A DNA stretch of 64,000 bases from Paenibacillus sp. JDR-2 (GCF_000023585.1 NC_012914.1:6795501-6859500), one strand, 5' to 3'. Positions 1-8,048 are shown, counted from the stretch's first letter. Notes: generated by a model from the sequence alone, not told the origin. Translations and numbers: made by a program.

Positions 1-2
1 AA

Positions 3-1268
3 GCCGATGTATCTTTTACGCTGACTGCCGAGAAGAAGACCATTACGCTGGCTTCCGGAAGAACGGTAGAGGCCTGGACCTATAACGGTCAATCTCCCGG
101 ACCGGAGCTGCGTTTCAAGAAGGGACAGCTGGTCGAGGTCAAGCTGATTAACAAAGACATTGAGGAAGGCGTAACGCTGCACTGGCATGGCCTTGATGTC
201 CCCAATGCGGAGGATGGCGTAGCCGGAGCAACGCAAAATGCCGTCATGCCCGGCGAGACCTATACGTACCGGTTCGTAGCCAATCAGGTCGGCACCTTCT
301 GGTACCATTCCCATCAGGATTCGCAGGAAGCCGTAGAAAAAGGGCTGTTTGGCCCGCTGGTGGTAGAGCCCGAGGAAGGAATGCCACCCAGTACGAAGGA
401 TATCACGGTAATAACCCATATCTGGGATCACCGAGGCGTTGCCATTGGAGATAACGAAGGCATCCAGCATGCGAAGATCGCGCCGGGAACTCCCGTACGT
501 CTTCGCCTGATCAATACGGATGACTGGGTCCGGCAGTCTTACACGCTGCTCGGAGCCTCTTTTAAAGTAGCGGCCATTGACGGGACGGAGCTTCATGAAC
601 CGCAGGATCTGAATAATATCAGACTTGATCTGATTACGGGCGGCCGATACGACGTGACCTTCACCATGCCGGACACGCCGGTTACCTTAAACGTGGGGTT
701 GGGCGGTAAGCTCGGCATCGTGATGAGTCCGGACGGGCAAGGCGATTTGCCTAAGCAAATAGCTGACCTGCCGATCTTCGACCCGACCCATTACGGGACG
801 CCGGCTGCAACGCCTTTTAATGCAAACAGCCATTTCGACCGCGAGTTTACGATGGTGCTGGATAACCAGCTAGGCTTCTTTAACGGCAAGTTTGCGCTCA
901 ACTATACGATTAACGGCAAAGTATTCCCGGATACGCCGATGTTTATGGTGCGCGAGGGCGAGCTTGTGAAAACAACGATTGTTAACCGCGGTGCCGTCGA
1001 GCATCCGATGCATCTTCACGGGCATCATATGCTGGTCCTGTCGCGGAACGGCGAAGCCGTTGACGGCAGTCCCTGGTGGACCGATACGCTTGATACCGCT
1101 CCGGGAGAGATCTATGAAGTCGCTTTTGTGGCCGATAATCCGGGACTGTGGATGGACCACTGCCATAATCTCGCCCATGCGGCGGCAGGCATGACGATGC
1201 ATTTGATGTACGAAGGCATTACATCGCCTTATACGGTTGGTACGGCTACTCATAATCATCCGGAATAA
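3..1268 (+). CDS. Multicopper oxidase, C-terminal part (5' end outside window)
   Basis: The open frame enters from the left edge, so the start and any signal peptide are missing; 421 residues are visible. All four copper-ligand motifs of multicopper oxidases can be read in order: HWHG near base 180, YHSH near base 303, HPMHLHGHH near base 1004, and HCHNLAHAAAGM near base 1158. The last motif supplies the type 1 copper ligands, with Met as axial ligand. The family oxidises phenolic or metal substrates and reduces oxygen to water, usually outside the cytoplasmic membrane. The substrate cannot be read from the sequence. A strong bidirectional terminator follows directly. Family assignment is firm; subfamily (laccase, copper or manganese oxidase) is open. 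Confidence 0.93.
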   Translation, partial: ADVSFTLTAEKKTITLASGRTVEAWTYNGQSPGPELRFKKGQLVEVKLINKDIEEGVTLHWHGLDVPNAEDGVAGATQNAVMPGETYTYRFVANQVGTFWYHSHQDSQEAVEKGLFGPLVVEPEEGMPPSTKDITVITHIWDHRGVAIGDNEGIQHAKIAPGTPVRLRLINTDDWVRQSYTLLGASFKVAAIDGTELHEPQDLNNIRLDLITGGRYDVTFTMPDTPVTLNVGLGGKLGIVMSPDGQGDLPKQIADLPIFDPTHYGTPAATPFNANSHFDREFTMVLDNQLGFFNGKFALNYTINGKVFPDTPMFMVREGELVKTTIVNRGAVEHPMHLHGHHMLVLSRNGEAVDGSPWWTDTLDTAPGEIYEVAFVADNPGLWMDHCHNLAHAAAGMTMHLMYEGITSPYTVGTATHNHPE

Positions 1269-1282
1269 TAAAAGTGAATACG

Positions 1283-1328
1283 AAAGGACGCGAGGCTGCA
1301 CCTGTGGAGGAGCAGCCTCGCGTCCTTT
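1283..1328. terminator. Bidirectional rho-independent terminator
   Basis: A perfect 17-bp stem (1283-1299 with 1312-1328) starts with AAAGGACG and ends with CGTCCTTT. The flanking A and T runs let it work for both the multicopper oxidase and the convergent LysR gene. Confidence 0.85.
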
Positions 1329-2212
1329 TATTTATGATCCCCGCCTTCGCGGAGCAGGGCTATAAAAGCCTGAAGCGGCTGGGACATCCATTTGCGGGGA
1401 TGAATCATATACTGCAGGTCAAAGCGGATTTCCGGATGGGTGAACGGAAGAGCGGCTATTCGTCCCTGCCGAATATCTTCCGCGACAACCATGCGGGGCA
1501 GCAGCGCGAGACCCAGACCGTTCACGACGCATTGCTTCACCGCCTCCGGGTTGCCGAGCTCGAACAAGGCGGTAAAGGCGATCCCGCTCTCCCGCAGCAC
1601 CTTCTCGAACATGCCCCGGTATACGCAGCTTTCCTCCGACATGATGAGCTCCACGCCGCTCAAATCTTGCAGCTCAATCCGGGGGCGATTAGCAAACGTA
1701 TGACCTGCCGGCGCAGCTAATACCAGCGGTTCCTCCCGCAGCGGCCGGCATTCCAGCGACGCATCGGCCGGCTTGGCGTCTAGCAGCAGCCCGATATCAT
1801 ATTCGCCGTCCTTCACCTTGCCGATGATGCGCGATTCGCGGTCCGGCTGAAGCTGGATGGTCAGTTCGGGGAACAGCTGGCGCAGCTTCTGCAGGTAAGG
1901 AGGCAGAAAATAAGCCGCCAGCGAATCGATAGCGCCGATCACAAGCGTACCTCCCGCATAACCCGCTACCGTTTCCTTCGATTGCTCGTACAGCTCCAGC
2001 ATCTGAACGGCTAGCGCAAACAGCTTCTCGCCGGGCGGCGTCAGGCGCATTTGTCTGCCGAACCGCTCCAGCAGCGGCGCTCCGTATTCTTTCTCCAGCT
2101 TCTGAATCTGAATGGTTACGCTGGACTGCGCATAACCAAGCTCTTCCGCGGCGCGCGTAATACTCCGCCTTCTCGCTACCTCGCAAAAGGTCTGCAAATA
2201 AACCAGCTCCAT
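1328..2212 (-). CDS. LysR family transcriptional regulator
   Basis: A 294-residue protein of the usual LysR length. Residues 1-60 form the winged helix-turn-helix (LQTFCEVARRRSITRAAEEL, then QSSVTIQIQKLEKEYG), followed by a periplasmic-binding-protein-like effector domain. It is divergent from the dapA-like gene, and a 7-bp inverted repeat of LysR type lies between them, so self-repression and control of that neighbour are likely. The effector is unknown. The stop codon overlaps the end of the shared terminator stem. Confidence 0.92.
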   Translation of the reverse strand: MELVYLQTFCEVARRRSITRAAEELGYAQSSVTIQIQKLEKEYGAPLLERFGRQMRLTPPGEKLFALAVQMLELYEQSKETVAGYAGGTLVIGAIDSLAAYFLPPYLQKLRQLFPELTIQLQPDRESRIIGKVKDGEYDIGLLLDAKPADASLECRPLREEPLVLAAPAGHTFANRPRIELQDLSGVELIMSEESCVYRGMFEKVLRESGIAFTALFELGNPEAVKQCVVNGLGLALLPRMVVAEDIRQGRIAALPFTHPEIRFDLQYMIHPRKWMSQPLQAFIALLREGGDHK

Positions 2213-2267
2213 GCTTCCACCTCGGCTTGTGCCTAATTATTAAAATTATTGATGCCAGTCATGAATC

Positions 2268-2285
2268 ATTATAGATAACTGTAAT
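2268..2285. promoter_or_regulatory. Candidate LysR binding site
   Basis: ATTATAG-ATAA-CTGTAAT is an imperfect dyad with 7-bp arms and a T-N11-A core, centred between the divergent LysR and dapA-like genes. This is the usual place and form of a LysR-type site. Binding is inferred. Confidence 0.45.
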
Positions 2286-2343
2286 ACTTCAGCCATGCTA
2301 CAGTAAAGACAGAATTCATAATTACAAACGGGAGGCGCTGGAA

Positions 2344-3216
2344 ATGCTAACGGAGCAAGATCTGAAAGGAATTTACGTACCTGTGGTAACGCCTATGGGG
2401 ACTGGCGGAGAAGTGGATATCCGTTCATTCGAATCCTATGTGAAGCAGCTGGTTGAGGATGGCGTAAACGGTATTGTGGTAAACGGAACAACGGGAGAAT
2501 CCCCGACGGTAACTCTAGAGGAAATGGCGGCGCTTACGGCAGCCGCACGCTCTGTCTGCGAGCCAATGAACCGTCCCGTCATTGTTGGGACAGGAACTAA
2601 CGATACGGCGTCCACCGTGCGGAAAACAGCTGTTGCCGGAGAGCTTGGCGCAGATGCCGCCCTTGTTGTTGTGCCCTATTACAGCCGTCCTTCCCAGGAG
2701 GGCATCATCGAGCACTACAGACAGGCAGCAAGCACGGGCCTGCCGATCGTTGCTTACGAGATTCCTTCGCGCACTGGAATACGCCTTGCTCCGGATACGG
2801 TCCGTGCCATTCTGGACCTGGACGGCGTCATCGGGATCAAAGACAGCTCCGGCGGAATCGAGCTGATGATCGAGCTTGCAAGCAGCGGTGACCACAAGCC
2901 GGTATTATGCGGAGAAGATATTTACCTCCACGCCATGTTGTGCTGCGGCGCAGCCGGCGGCATGCTCGCATCCGCTAGCGTGCGGACAACGGCTTTCGTA
3001 GAGGTGTATGAGCAGCTCATGCAAGGCCAGCTTGAAGCAAGCAGGCAGTCTTTCGGTGCTCTGCTTTCCTTGATCCGTCTGCTGTTCCAGGAGCCAAATC
3101 CCGCTCCGTTAAAATATCTTCTTGCCCGGCAGGGCATCATAGCCTCGGATCATATCCGCCTGCCGCTCACTCCGGTCTCGGAGAAGCTGCGGCAGCAGCT
3201 GAACGCCTGGCTGTAG
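2344..3216 (+). CDS. dapA: 4-hydroxy-tetrahydrodipicolinate synthase family protein (DapA)
   Basis: A 290-residue TIM-barrel lyase of the DapA/NAL family. Visible key residues: GTTGES at 48-53, the YYSRP loop at 112-116, Tyr138 and Arg143 in YEIPSRTG, and Schiff-base Lys166 in GIKDSSGG. These match the E. coli DapA set (Thr44, Tyr107, Tyr133, Arg138, Lys161), so condensation of pyruvate with aspartate semialdehyde for lysine and diaminopimelate synthesis is the simplest reading. GGGAGG lies 8 bases before the ATG. The divergent LysR regulator is unusual for the housekeeping copy, so this may be a paralogue acting on another 2-oxo acid aldol. Confidence 0.88.
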   Translation: MLTEQDLKGIYVPVVTPMGTGGEVDIRSFESYVKQLVEDGVNGIVVNGTTGESPTVTLEEMAALTAAARSVCEPMNRPVIVGTGTNDTASTVRKTAVAGELGADAALVVVPYYSRPSQEGIIEHYRQAASTGLPIVAYEIPSRTGIRLAPDTVRAILDLDGVIGIKDSSGGIELMIELASSGDHKPVLCGEDIYLHAMLCCGAAGGMLASASVRTTAFVEVYEQLMQGQLEASRQSFGALLSLIRLLFQEPNPAPLKYLLARQGIIASDHIRLPLTPVSEKLRQQLNAWL

Positions 3217-3219
3217 CTT

Positions 3220-3642
3220 CTAGCCGGCAGGAATAGATTCCCACAACGGGGAGTGAGTAAAGCCTTCCATCGTCCGGATCGTATAGGCCGGATTCGGGCT
3301 TGCCAGCTCGGCCATATCTGCTTTGCGGTCTACCGGCTTCACTTCCATAATGGCGGTTCCCGAGCCTACCGCATGGTCAATGCCTGCCGCGATCGCGGCA
3401 GCATGGCCGCAGCGGGCCGACAAATAGATAACTCTCACCCGGATATCCGCCGCGCAAAAGACACGCAGCATATCAGCCGACCGATCTGTGCTGTAATTAT
3501 CGACAAAAATAAATTCGTAGCTGGCGGCGGCAGGCTTCATGATTTGCTTCAGGCGCTTGTATGCGCCAAACAGCGATTCCTCGTCATTGCAGACCGGCAC
3601 GATAATCGAGTAGGTAACTGGCAGACGCGTCATTTTCCCCAT
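3220..3642 (-). CDS. Truncated glycosyltransferase family 2 protein, probably non-catalytic
   Basis: A 140-residue protein that aligns only with the N-terminal nucleotide-binding half of GtrB/DPM1-like GT2 enzymes: YSIIVPVCNDEESL, then EFIFVDNYSTDRSADML, then the GHAAAIAAGIDHA helix. Where the family has IMDADLQDP (the DxD metal site), this protein reads IMEVKPVDR. The catalytic second half and membrane helices are absent. The stop lies 3 bases from the dapA stop, in convergent orientation. It may be a decaying remnant or a repurposed small protein. The start could also be the Met at residue 4. Confidence 0.6.
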   Translation of the reverse strand: MGKMTRLPVTYSIIVPVCNDEESLFGAYKRLKQIMKPAAASYEFIFVDNYSTDRSADMLRVFCAADIRVRVIYLSARCGHAAAIAAGIDHAVGSGTAIMEVKPVDRKADMAELASPNPAYTIRTMEGFTHSPLWESIPAG

Positions 3643-3715
3643 CCCCTTCGGACAAAATGTTGCTCTATACTGCTACTATAATCGATACAGCTTAAAATCC
3701 CCTTAATTTAAGTAT

Positions 3716-3732
3716 AAGTAAGCGCTTTACTT
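3716..3732. promoter_or_regulatory. Catabolite-response-like palindrome
   Basis: AAGTAAGCGCTTTACTT resembles a CcpA cre site (TGTAAGCGCTTACA) but has one extra T between the halves. It lies between the divergent GT2 fragment and the aldo/keto reductase. The spacing change makes it a weak candidate. Confidence 0.25.
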
Positions 3733-3845
3733 TTATGTCAAATATAGCACGACAAGCCTGATTCGCATATAGCTTGTAATGCCCACATTTTGCTATACTA
3801 ACTGCAACATTATTTTTGATTCAAGAAAAGGGGATGACCTTAACG

Positions 3846-4820
3846 ATGTTATACAACCGGCTGGGAGGAAGCGGACTGAAGGTATCCGCGTTAGGCCTCG
3901 GTACGAACTCCTTTGGTTCGCGGGCAGACGAAGCCGCTTCGGCGCGTATTCTTCACGCGGCCGTCGACCGCGGAATCAATTTTATCGATACGGCTAATAT
4001 TTACTCGGCAACGGCTTCGGAAGCCATCATCGGCGCAGCGCTTGCGGGCAGACGCCATGAGGTTGTATTGGCAACCAAAGCCGGGCTCGTCAGAGGAGAA
4101 GGTCCCAATGCGAAAGGCTCCTCCCGCTACCATCTGATGCTGGAGCTGGAAGACAGCCTGAAACGGCTCAAGACCGATTACGTTGACCTGTATCAAATCC
4201 ACACCTTTGACCCGGAGACACCCCTTGAGGAAACGCTGCGGGCGCTCGAGGATATGATCCGGTCCGGCAAAGTCAGGTATATCGGCGCCTCCAATTATGC
4301 CGCTTGGGAGCTGATGAAGGCTCTTGGGCTTAGCGACCGCCTAGGCCTGAACCGATTCGTCTCCACACAGACGAGCTATTCCCTGGCTGACCGGACGCCG
4401 GAGCGCGAGCTTGTGCCCCTATGCCTCGATCAAGGCGTAGGCATTATCCCTTACTTCCCGTTGGCCGGCGGAATCCTGACCGGCAAATACCGCGCGGGCG
4501 AAGAAGCTCCTGCCGGTTCGCGCGCTGCGACCAACCCGGGCTTCACCCGTTTCTTCGGCGAGAACAATCTTGCGCTGGGAAGCCAGGTCAGCGAGCTGTC
4601 TGGTAAGCTTGGCTGTTCCGCCAGCGTCCTGTCCCTGGCTTGGCTGATGAAGCAGCCTGCCGTCTCCACCGTTATCGTTGGCGCTACCAGCACGGAGCAG
4701 CTGGAGCATAATCTAGACAGCGTGGAGCTCCCGCTTGATGCGGCGGCACTAGACGAGCTGGATACATTAAGCCGTTCATTCCGTCATGGCGAGCCGTTTG
4801 CCCTATACCGTTTGCCTTAG
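3846..4820 (+). CDS. Aldo/keto reductase
   Basis: A 324-residue NADPH-dependent oxidoreductase. The catalytic tetrad of the family is complete: Asp48, Tyr53, Lys78 and His119 (FIDTANIY, ATKAG, LYQIHTF). The C-terminal nucleotide-binding segment VIVGATSTEQLEHNL is present. The start at 3846 is chosen because AAGGGGATGACC sits just upstream as an extended Shine-Dalgarno sequence; ATGs at 3834 and 3816 lie inside or before it. An extended -10 element (TGCTATACT, 3791-3799) precedes the gene. It is likely a broad carbonyl reductase; the natural substrate cannot be told. Confidence 0.9.
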   Translation: MLYNRLGGSGLKVSALGLGTNSFGSRADEAASARILHAAVDRGINFIDTANIYSATASEAIIGAALAGRRHEVVLATKAGLVRGEGPNAKGSSRYHLMLELEDSLKRLKTDYVDLYQIHTFDPETPLEETLRALEDMIRSGKVRYIGASNYAAWELMKALGLSDRLGLNRFVSTQTSYSLADRTPERELVPLCLDQGVGIIPYFPLAGGILTGKYRAGEEAPAGSRAATNPGFTRFFGENNLALGSQVSELSGKLGCSASVLSLAWLMKQPAVSTVIVGATSTEQLEHNLDSVELPLDAAALDELDTLSRSFRHGEPFALYRLP

Positions 4821-4881
4821 GCAGACGGATTCGCACGGGCCGAAATAAAAAAACATTCAAAAATCTGGATGGAACAGGATA

Positions 4882-4911
4882 TTGACTTTTATACCTACTG
4901 AAAGGTAGAAT
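4882..4911 (+). promoter_or_regulatory. tetR promoter with overlapping operator
   Basis: TTGACT (4882-4887), an 18-bp spacer and TAGAAT (4906-4911) form a sigma-A-type promoter. The palindrome CTAC-TGAAAG-GTAG (4895-4908) covers the spacer and the first -10 bases. The same palindrome occurs before the downstream operon, so this is a likely autorepression site. Confidence 0.65.
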
Positions 4912-4917
4912 GCGTAC

Positions 4918-5487
4918 ATGAACAACAATAAAAACACGGCAGATTTGATTCTTGATACCGCCCAAGCGCTTGTGCAGGAAGTTGGCTTTAACGGCTTCAG
5001 CTATGCGCACATCGCAGAGAAGGTTGGTATCCGCACAGCAAGCATCCATTACCATTTTCCGAATAAGGAGGATCTAGGGGAAGCGTTGATTACCCGGTAT
5101 CATAAGGGATTCCTGGCTACCGTTGCTCAAATTGACGCCGATACGCAGAACAATCTGGATAAGATACGCAAATACGTGAATATCTTCAGTATTCCGGTCG
5201 ATAGTTATTGCACGTGCCTGAGCGTAATGCTCTCTTCGGATCTGGCTACCCTTTCGGAGAAGGTTGGGGCAAGGCTGGCGGATTTCTTTACCGCCAACTT
5301 AGCGTGGGTGGAGCGCGTTCTGGAAGAAGGCCGCCGTGAAGGGGAATTGCGTTTTGAAGGCGCGGCAAGCTTGCAGGCTCATATCATTTTGGCCTCTCTT
5401 CAAGGGGCTCAGCTGCTGGCAAGAAGCTTTCGGGATGTAAACCGGTTTACGATTATTGCCGATGGAGTCATATCCGCTTTAACTTAA
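4918..5487 (+). CDS. TetR family repressor (YcdC/QacR-like)
   Basis: A 189-residue TetR regulator. The N-terminal helix-turn-helix runs through residues 7-50 (TADLILDTAQALVQEVGF, then YAHIAEKVGIRTASIHYHFPNKEDL). The C-terminal ligand domain is of the class that controls redox or efflux genes. It precedes and probably represses the 5580-7041 redox operon through a shared CTAC-N6-GTAG operator. The ATG lies only 6 bases after the predicted -10 box and there is no well-placed ribosome binding site, so translation may be leaderless. A terminator overlaps the last codons. Confidence 0.9.
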   Translation: MNNNKNTADLILDTAQALVQEVGFNGFSYAHIAEKVGIRTASIHYHFPNKEDLGEALITRYHKGFLATVAQIDADTQNNLDKIRKYVNIFSIPVDSYCTCLSVMLSSDLATLSEKVGARLADFFTANLAWVERVLEEGRREGELRFEGAASLQAHIILASLQGAQLLARSFRDVNRFTIIADGVISALT

Positions 5488-5508
5488 CGGGCAAAGCGGA
5501 TATTTTTT
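5472..5508 (+). terminator. Terminator of tetR
   Basis: A 9-bp perfect stem (ATCCGCTTT 5472-5480 with AAAGCGGAT 5493-5501) followed by a T6 run. The tetR stop codon lies inside the loop, which separates tetR from the following operon. Confidence 0.75.
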
Positions 5509-5536
5509 CACCACTTTATCTACCTTTTAGTAGATA
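5507..5536 (+). promoter_or_regulatory. TetR-type operator and promoter of the redox operon
   Basis: CTAC-CTTTTA-GTAG (5520-5533) has the same arms and spacing as the operator before tetR. It overlaps a TAGATA -10 (5531-5536) in the same register, with TTCACC 18 bp upstream as a weak -35. Shared geometry supports repression of this operon by the adjacent TetR. Confidence 0.65.
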
Positions 5537-5579
5537 GATAAAAGCTTTTATACCAACAAACGAATGGAGAGAAAATCAA

Positions 5580-6122
5580 ATGAAAACACTCGTAATCGTA
5601 GCGCATCCTAACTTGGAATCATCCAACTGGAACAAAGCATGGGTCGAGGAGCTGAAGAAACAAGGCGACATCACGATTCACGATATTTACAAGGAATATC
5701 CAACCGAGAACATCGACGTTCAGCGGGAGCAGCAGCTCGTGGAAGCGCATGACCGCATCATTTTCCAATACCCGCTCTACTGGTACAGCACGCCGCCGCT
5801 TCTTAAAAGATGGTTCGATTCCGTGCTGCAGTACAATTGGGCTTACGGTCCTGAAGCTACCGCAACGAAAGGCAAAGAAATCGGAGCCGCGATCTCGACT
5901 TACGGCACGGCGGATTCGTATCAGCCAGCCGGTTCCAACGGATTTACGCTGGAGCAAATTTTGGCGCCGCTTCAAGCGAGCGCGCGTTTCATCAGCGCTG
6001 TCTACCTGCCGCATTTCACGGTGAACGACACATCCGATGTAACGCCTGAGCGTCTGGCTCAAAGCAGCAAAGCCTACGTCGAACATCTTAGAACCGTGAA
6101 ACCTTTGGCGGTGACCAAATGA
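5580..6122 (+). CDS. NAD(P)H-dependent quinone oxidoreductase (flavodoxin fold, KefF/YwrO-like)
   Basis: A 180-residue flavoprotein. It starts with the FMN-phosphate loop (VIVAHPNLESSNWNKAW) and has the family motif FQYPLYWYSTPPLLKRWFD at about residues 60-78, followed by GKEIGAAISTYG. These two-electron reductases take quinones or nitro compounds directly to the hydroquinone and so avoid semiquinone radicals. First gene of a three-gene operon under the TetR operator; its end overlaps the next start by 4 bases (ATGA). Confidence 0.88.
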   Translation: MKTLVIVAHPNLESSNWNKAWVEELKKQGDITIHDIYKEYPTENIDVQREQQLVEAHDRIIFQYPLYWYSTPPLLKRWFDSVLQYNWAYGPEATATKGKEIGAAISTYGTADSYQPAGSNGFTLEQILAPLQASARFISAVYLPHFTVNDTSDVTPERLAQSSKAYVEHLRTVKPLAVTK

Positions 6123-6751
6123 AAAACGTAACGATCGACGTCTTTATGGATACGGTATGTCCCTGGTGCCGAATGGGGGATGCTAGCCTGAGAACCGCGC
6201 TAAAGGAGCTTCCCGAAGGCATAAACGCTACGGTTCGATACCATGCGTACCAGTTGAACCCCGGCATTCGCAAGGAAGGCGAGGACTACCGGAAGGTCAT
6301 GATCGGCCGTTTGGGCGGTGAAGCGCAATTCGAAGCAAGAATGAAGCAGTATAACCAGAGCGGCGCTCGTTTCGGCTTGAATTACAATATGGATCTCGTA
6401 AAAGTAACGCCAAATACGGAATTGTCGCATCAGCTGATCGCGATTACGCCGGAGCGCCTGCAGTCGAATTTAATTGTGAATCTATACACGGCTTATTTTG
6501 AGCAAGGATTGGACCTTGGCAATGTGGACACGCTTACGGAAATAGCGCAGGCAAGCGGGGTCACGGATGATCGCGATGCTCTTAAAGTGCGACTTCTTAA
6601 GGGAGAAGGGCTAGAGAAGGTGGAAGAAGGACAGCGCGATGCGCAGCAGCTGGGTATCCGGGGCGTTCCTTTCTATGTGATTAACGAAAAGTTTGCCCTA
6701 TCCGGTCTGCAATCCCCTTCGGATTTGGTCCATGCGTTGACGCAGCAGTAA
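6119..6751 (+). CDS. DsbA family oxidoreductase (FrnE-like)
   Basis: A 210-residue thioredoxin-fold protein with an inserted helical domain. The active site CPWC is at residues 14-17 (FMDTVCPWCRMGD) and the cis-proline loop is RGVPFYVI near residue 183, followed by the family ending FALSGLQSP. There is no signal peptide, so it is cytoplasmic like FrnE. It probably acts on thiols during oxidative or electrophile stress. It is translationally coupled to the quinone reductase. Confidence 0.9.
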   Translation: MKNVTIDVFMDTVCPWCRMGDASLRTALKELPEGINATVRYHAYQLNPGIRKEGEDYRKVMIGRLGGEAQFEARMKQYNQSGARFGLNYNMDLVKVTPNTELSHQLIAITPERLQSNLIVNLYTAYFEQGLDLGNVDTLTEIAQASGVTDDRDALKVRLLKGEGLEKVEEGQRDAQQLGIRGVPFYVINEKFALSGLQSPSDLVHALTQQ

Positions 6752-6792
6752 GCAATAGCAAACAAAATCGAAAATGAACGGAGAAGAGGATT

Positions 6793-7041
6793 ATGCCAAT
6801 CGTAAATATTCAAGTCACGCGCGAAGGCACGTCAACTGAGCGGGATTCGATCACCGCGGAAGAGAAAGCCGCCCTTATTAAGGGCGTCAGCGAAGTACTG
6901 CTTAACGTACTGAATAAGCCGCTCGAATCAACCTTTGTTGTTATTGAAGAAGTCGATACCGATAATTGGGGCTGGGGCGGTCTGCCGGCTCTGGAGTACC
7001 GCCGCAAGGTGGCTGCGGAGAAGGCCGCTGCTAAAGGTTAA
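6793..7041 (+). CDS. Tautomerase family protein (4-oxalocrotonate tautomerase-like)
   Basis: An 82-residue protein with the conserved Pro2, which becomes the N-terminal catalytic proline after Met removal (MPIVNIQVTREG). The fold pattern is one half-barrel (LIKGVSEVLLNVLNKPLESTF, then VVIEEVDTDNWGWGG). Such enzymes tautomerise enols or dehalogenate small acids. Third gene of the redox operon, 41 bases after the DsbA-like gene, preceded by GAAGAGG. It is followed by a terminator shared with the convergent LysR gene. Confidence 0.88.
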   Translation: MPIVNIQVTREGTSTERDSITAEEKAALIKGVSEVLLNVLNKPLESTFVVIEEVDTDNWGWGGLPALEYRRKVAAEKAAAKG

Positions 7042-7051
7042 GATTCGTACC

Positions 7052-7101
7052 GAAGGCTGTTCACCTCGCATCTAATGACGAGGCGGACAGCCTTCTTTCT
7101 T
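7052..7101. terminator. Terminator between tautomerase and LysR genes
   Basis: The stem 7052-7068 pairs with 7079-7095 (GAAGGCTGT with ACAGCCTTC, and CACCTCG with CGAGGCG, one mismatch in between). A T-rich tail follows on the plus strand. Confidence 0.8.
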
Positions 7102-8010
7102 TTAGGCCTGCTCCGGCCAGCCCTTTCGCTCCCGCAAAATCCCGATAAACACCTCTGCCGCTTTTGTATGCTGCTGATGCAATCCGGTCAAAAGCGAGAA
7201 ATCGCGTTCGACCGGTCTGCCGCCAACGGTCAGCTTGCTGATGGTGCCAAGCGCAATCTCTTTGCGCACTGCCCAATGGGACAATAACGAGATGCCAAGG
7301 CCCGCTTCAACAGACTCCTTAATAATCTGCGTGCTGCCAAATACCATGCGGTTCTCCGGGTTCAGCCCCTGCTCGAGGAACATCCGCTCGGTCACTTCCC
7401 GTGTCCCCGAGCCCTCTTCCCTAACGATCCAGATCTCCTGCTGCAGCCTTGCGGCATCAATATCGTCAGCAGCGCCAAGAGGATGGGATAAAGCCGTCAC
7501 CACATACATCCGGTCCTTGGCCAAAGACTCGGCGTACAGCTTCCCGTGCTCCAGCTCGCCTTCCACAATGCCGATATCCAGCTGCCCCCCGGCAACAAGC
7601 GAGCTGATCTCCTTCGTGTTGCCGATTGTAATGGTCGGTTTAATGAGCGGATAGTTGGCCTGCAAGTACGCGATGGCATGCGGCAGCACGTATTCCCCAA
7701 ACGTATAGCTGGCGCCAATGGACAGCAAGCCGCTGGCGTTATGCATCAGATCGTCCACCAGCCGCTGCATGCGTGTATACAGCCCTTCTATCTCCTTGCC
7801 ATGCCTATATACAATCTCCCCTGCCTTGCTCAACCGGACATGCTTATTGCTGCGGTCGAGCAGCTTGGTTCCGATATTGTTCTCCAGCGCTTGAATATGC
7901 TGGCTCACTGCCGGCTGAGTCATATGAAGCGCCTCTGCGGCACGCGTAAAATTACGCATTTCTGCGACCGCCATAAAGACAAGCAACGACTGATCCACGA
8001 TGCCAATCAA
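7102..8010 (-). CDS. LysR family regulator next to YeiH
   Basis: A 302-residue LysR protein. The helix-turn-helix is at residues 9-65 (FMAVAEMRNFTRAAEALHMT, QPAVSQHIQALENNIGTKLL), and the effector domain ends with EAGLGISLLSHWAVRKE. It is divergent from a YeiH-type exporter, a common pairing (E. coli YeiE/YeiH; CysL-like regulators in Bacillus), which suggests control by sulfur or sulfite-related signals. That role is inferred from the pairing. It shares its terminator with the tautomerase gene. Confidence 0.92.
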   Translation of the reverse strand: MIGIVDQSLLVFMAVAEMRNFTRAAEALHMTQPAVSQHIQALENNIGTKLLDRSNKHVRLSKAGEIVYRHGKEIEGLYTRMQRLVDDLMHNASGLLSIGASYTFGEYVLPHAIAYLQANYPLIKPTITIGNTKEISSLVAGGQLDIGIVEGELEHGKLYAESLAKDRMYVVTALSHPLGAADDIDAARLQQEIWIVREEGSGTREVTERMFLEQGLNPENRMVFGSTQIIKESVEAGLGISLLSHWAVRKEIALGTISKLTVGGRPVERDFSLLTGLHQQHTKAAEVFIGILRERKGWPEQA

Positions 8011-8033
8011 CCTCCATCATAAGTGAATTATTA

Positions 8034-8048
8034 TTATAATTATTATAA
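8034..8048. promoter_or_regulatory. Candidate LysR operator between LysR and YeiH genes
   Basis: TTATAAT-T-ATTATAA is a 7-bp-arm palindrome with a T-N11-A core, located 24 bases before the LysR start and 77 before the exporter start. Its AT-rich context makes chance matches possible. Confidence 0.4.

Noticed and set aside
3716..3732. True CcpA cre site
   Set aside because: The palindrome has an extra central base compared with the cre consensus; it is kept only as a low-confidence feature.
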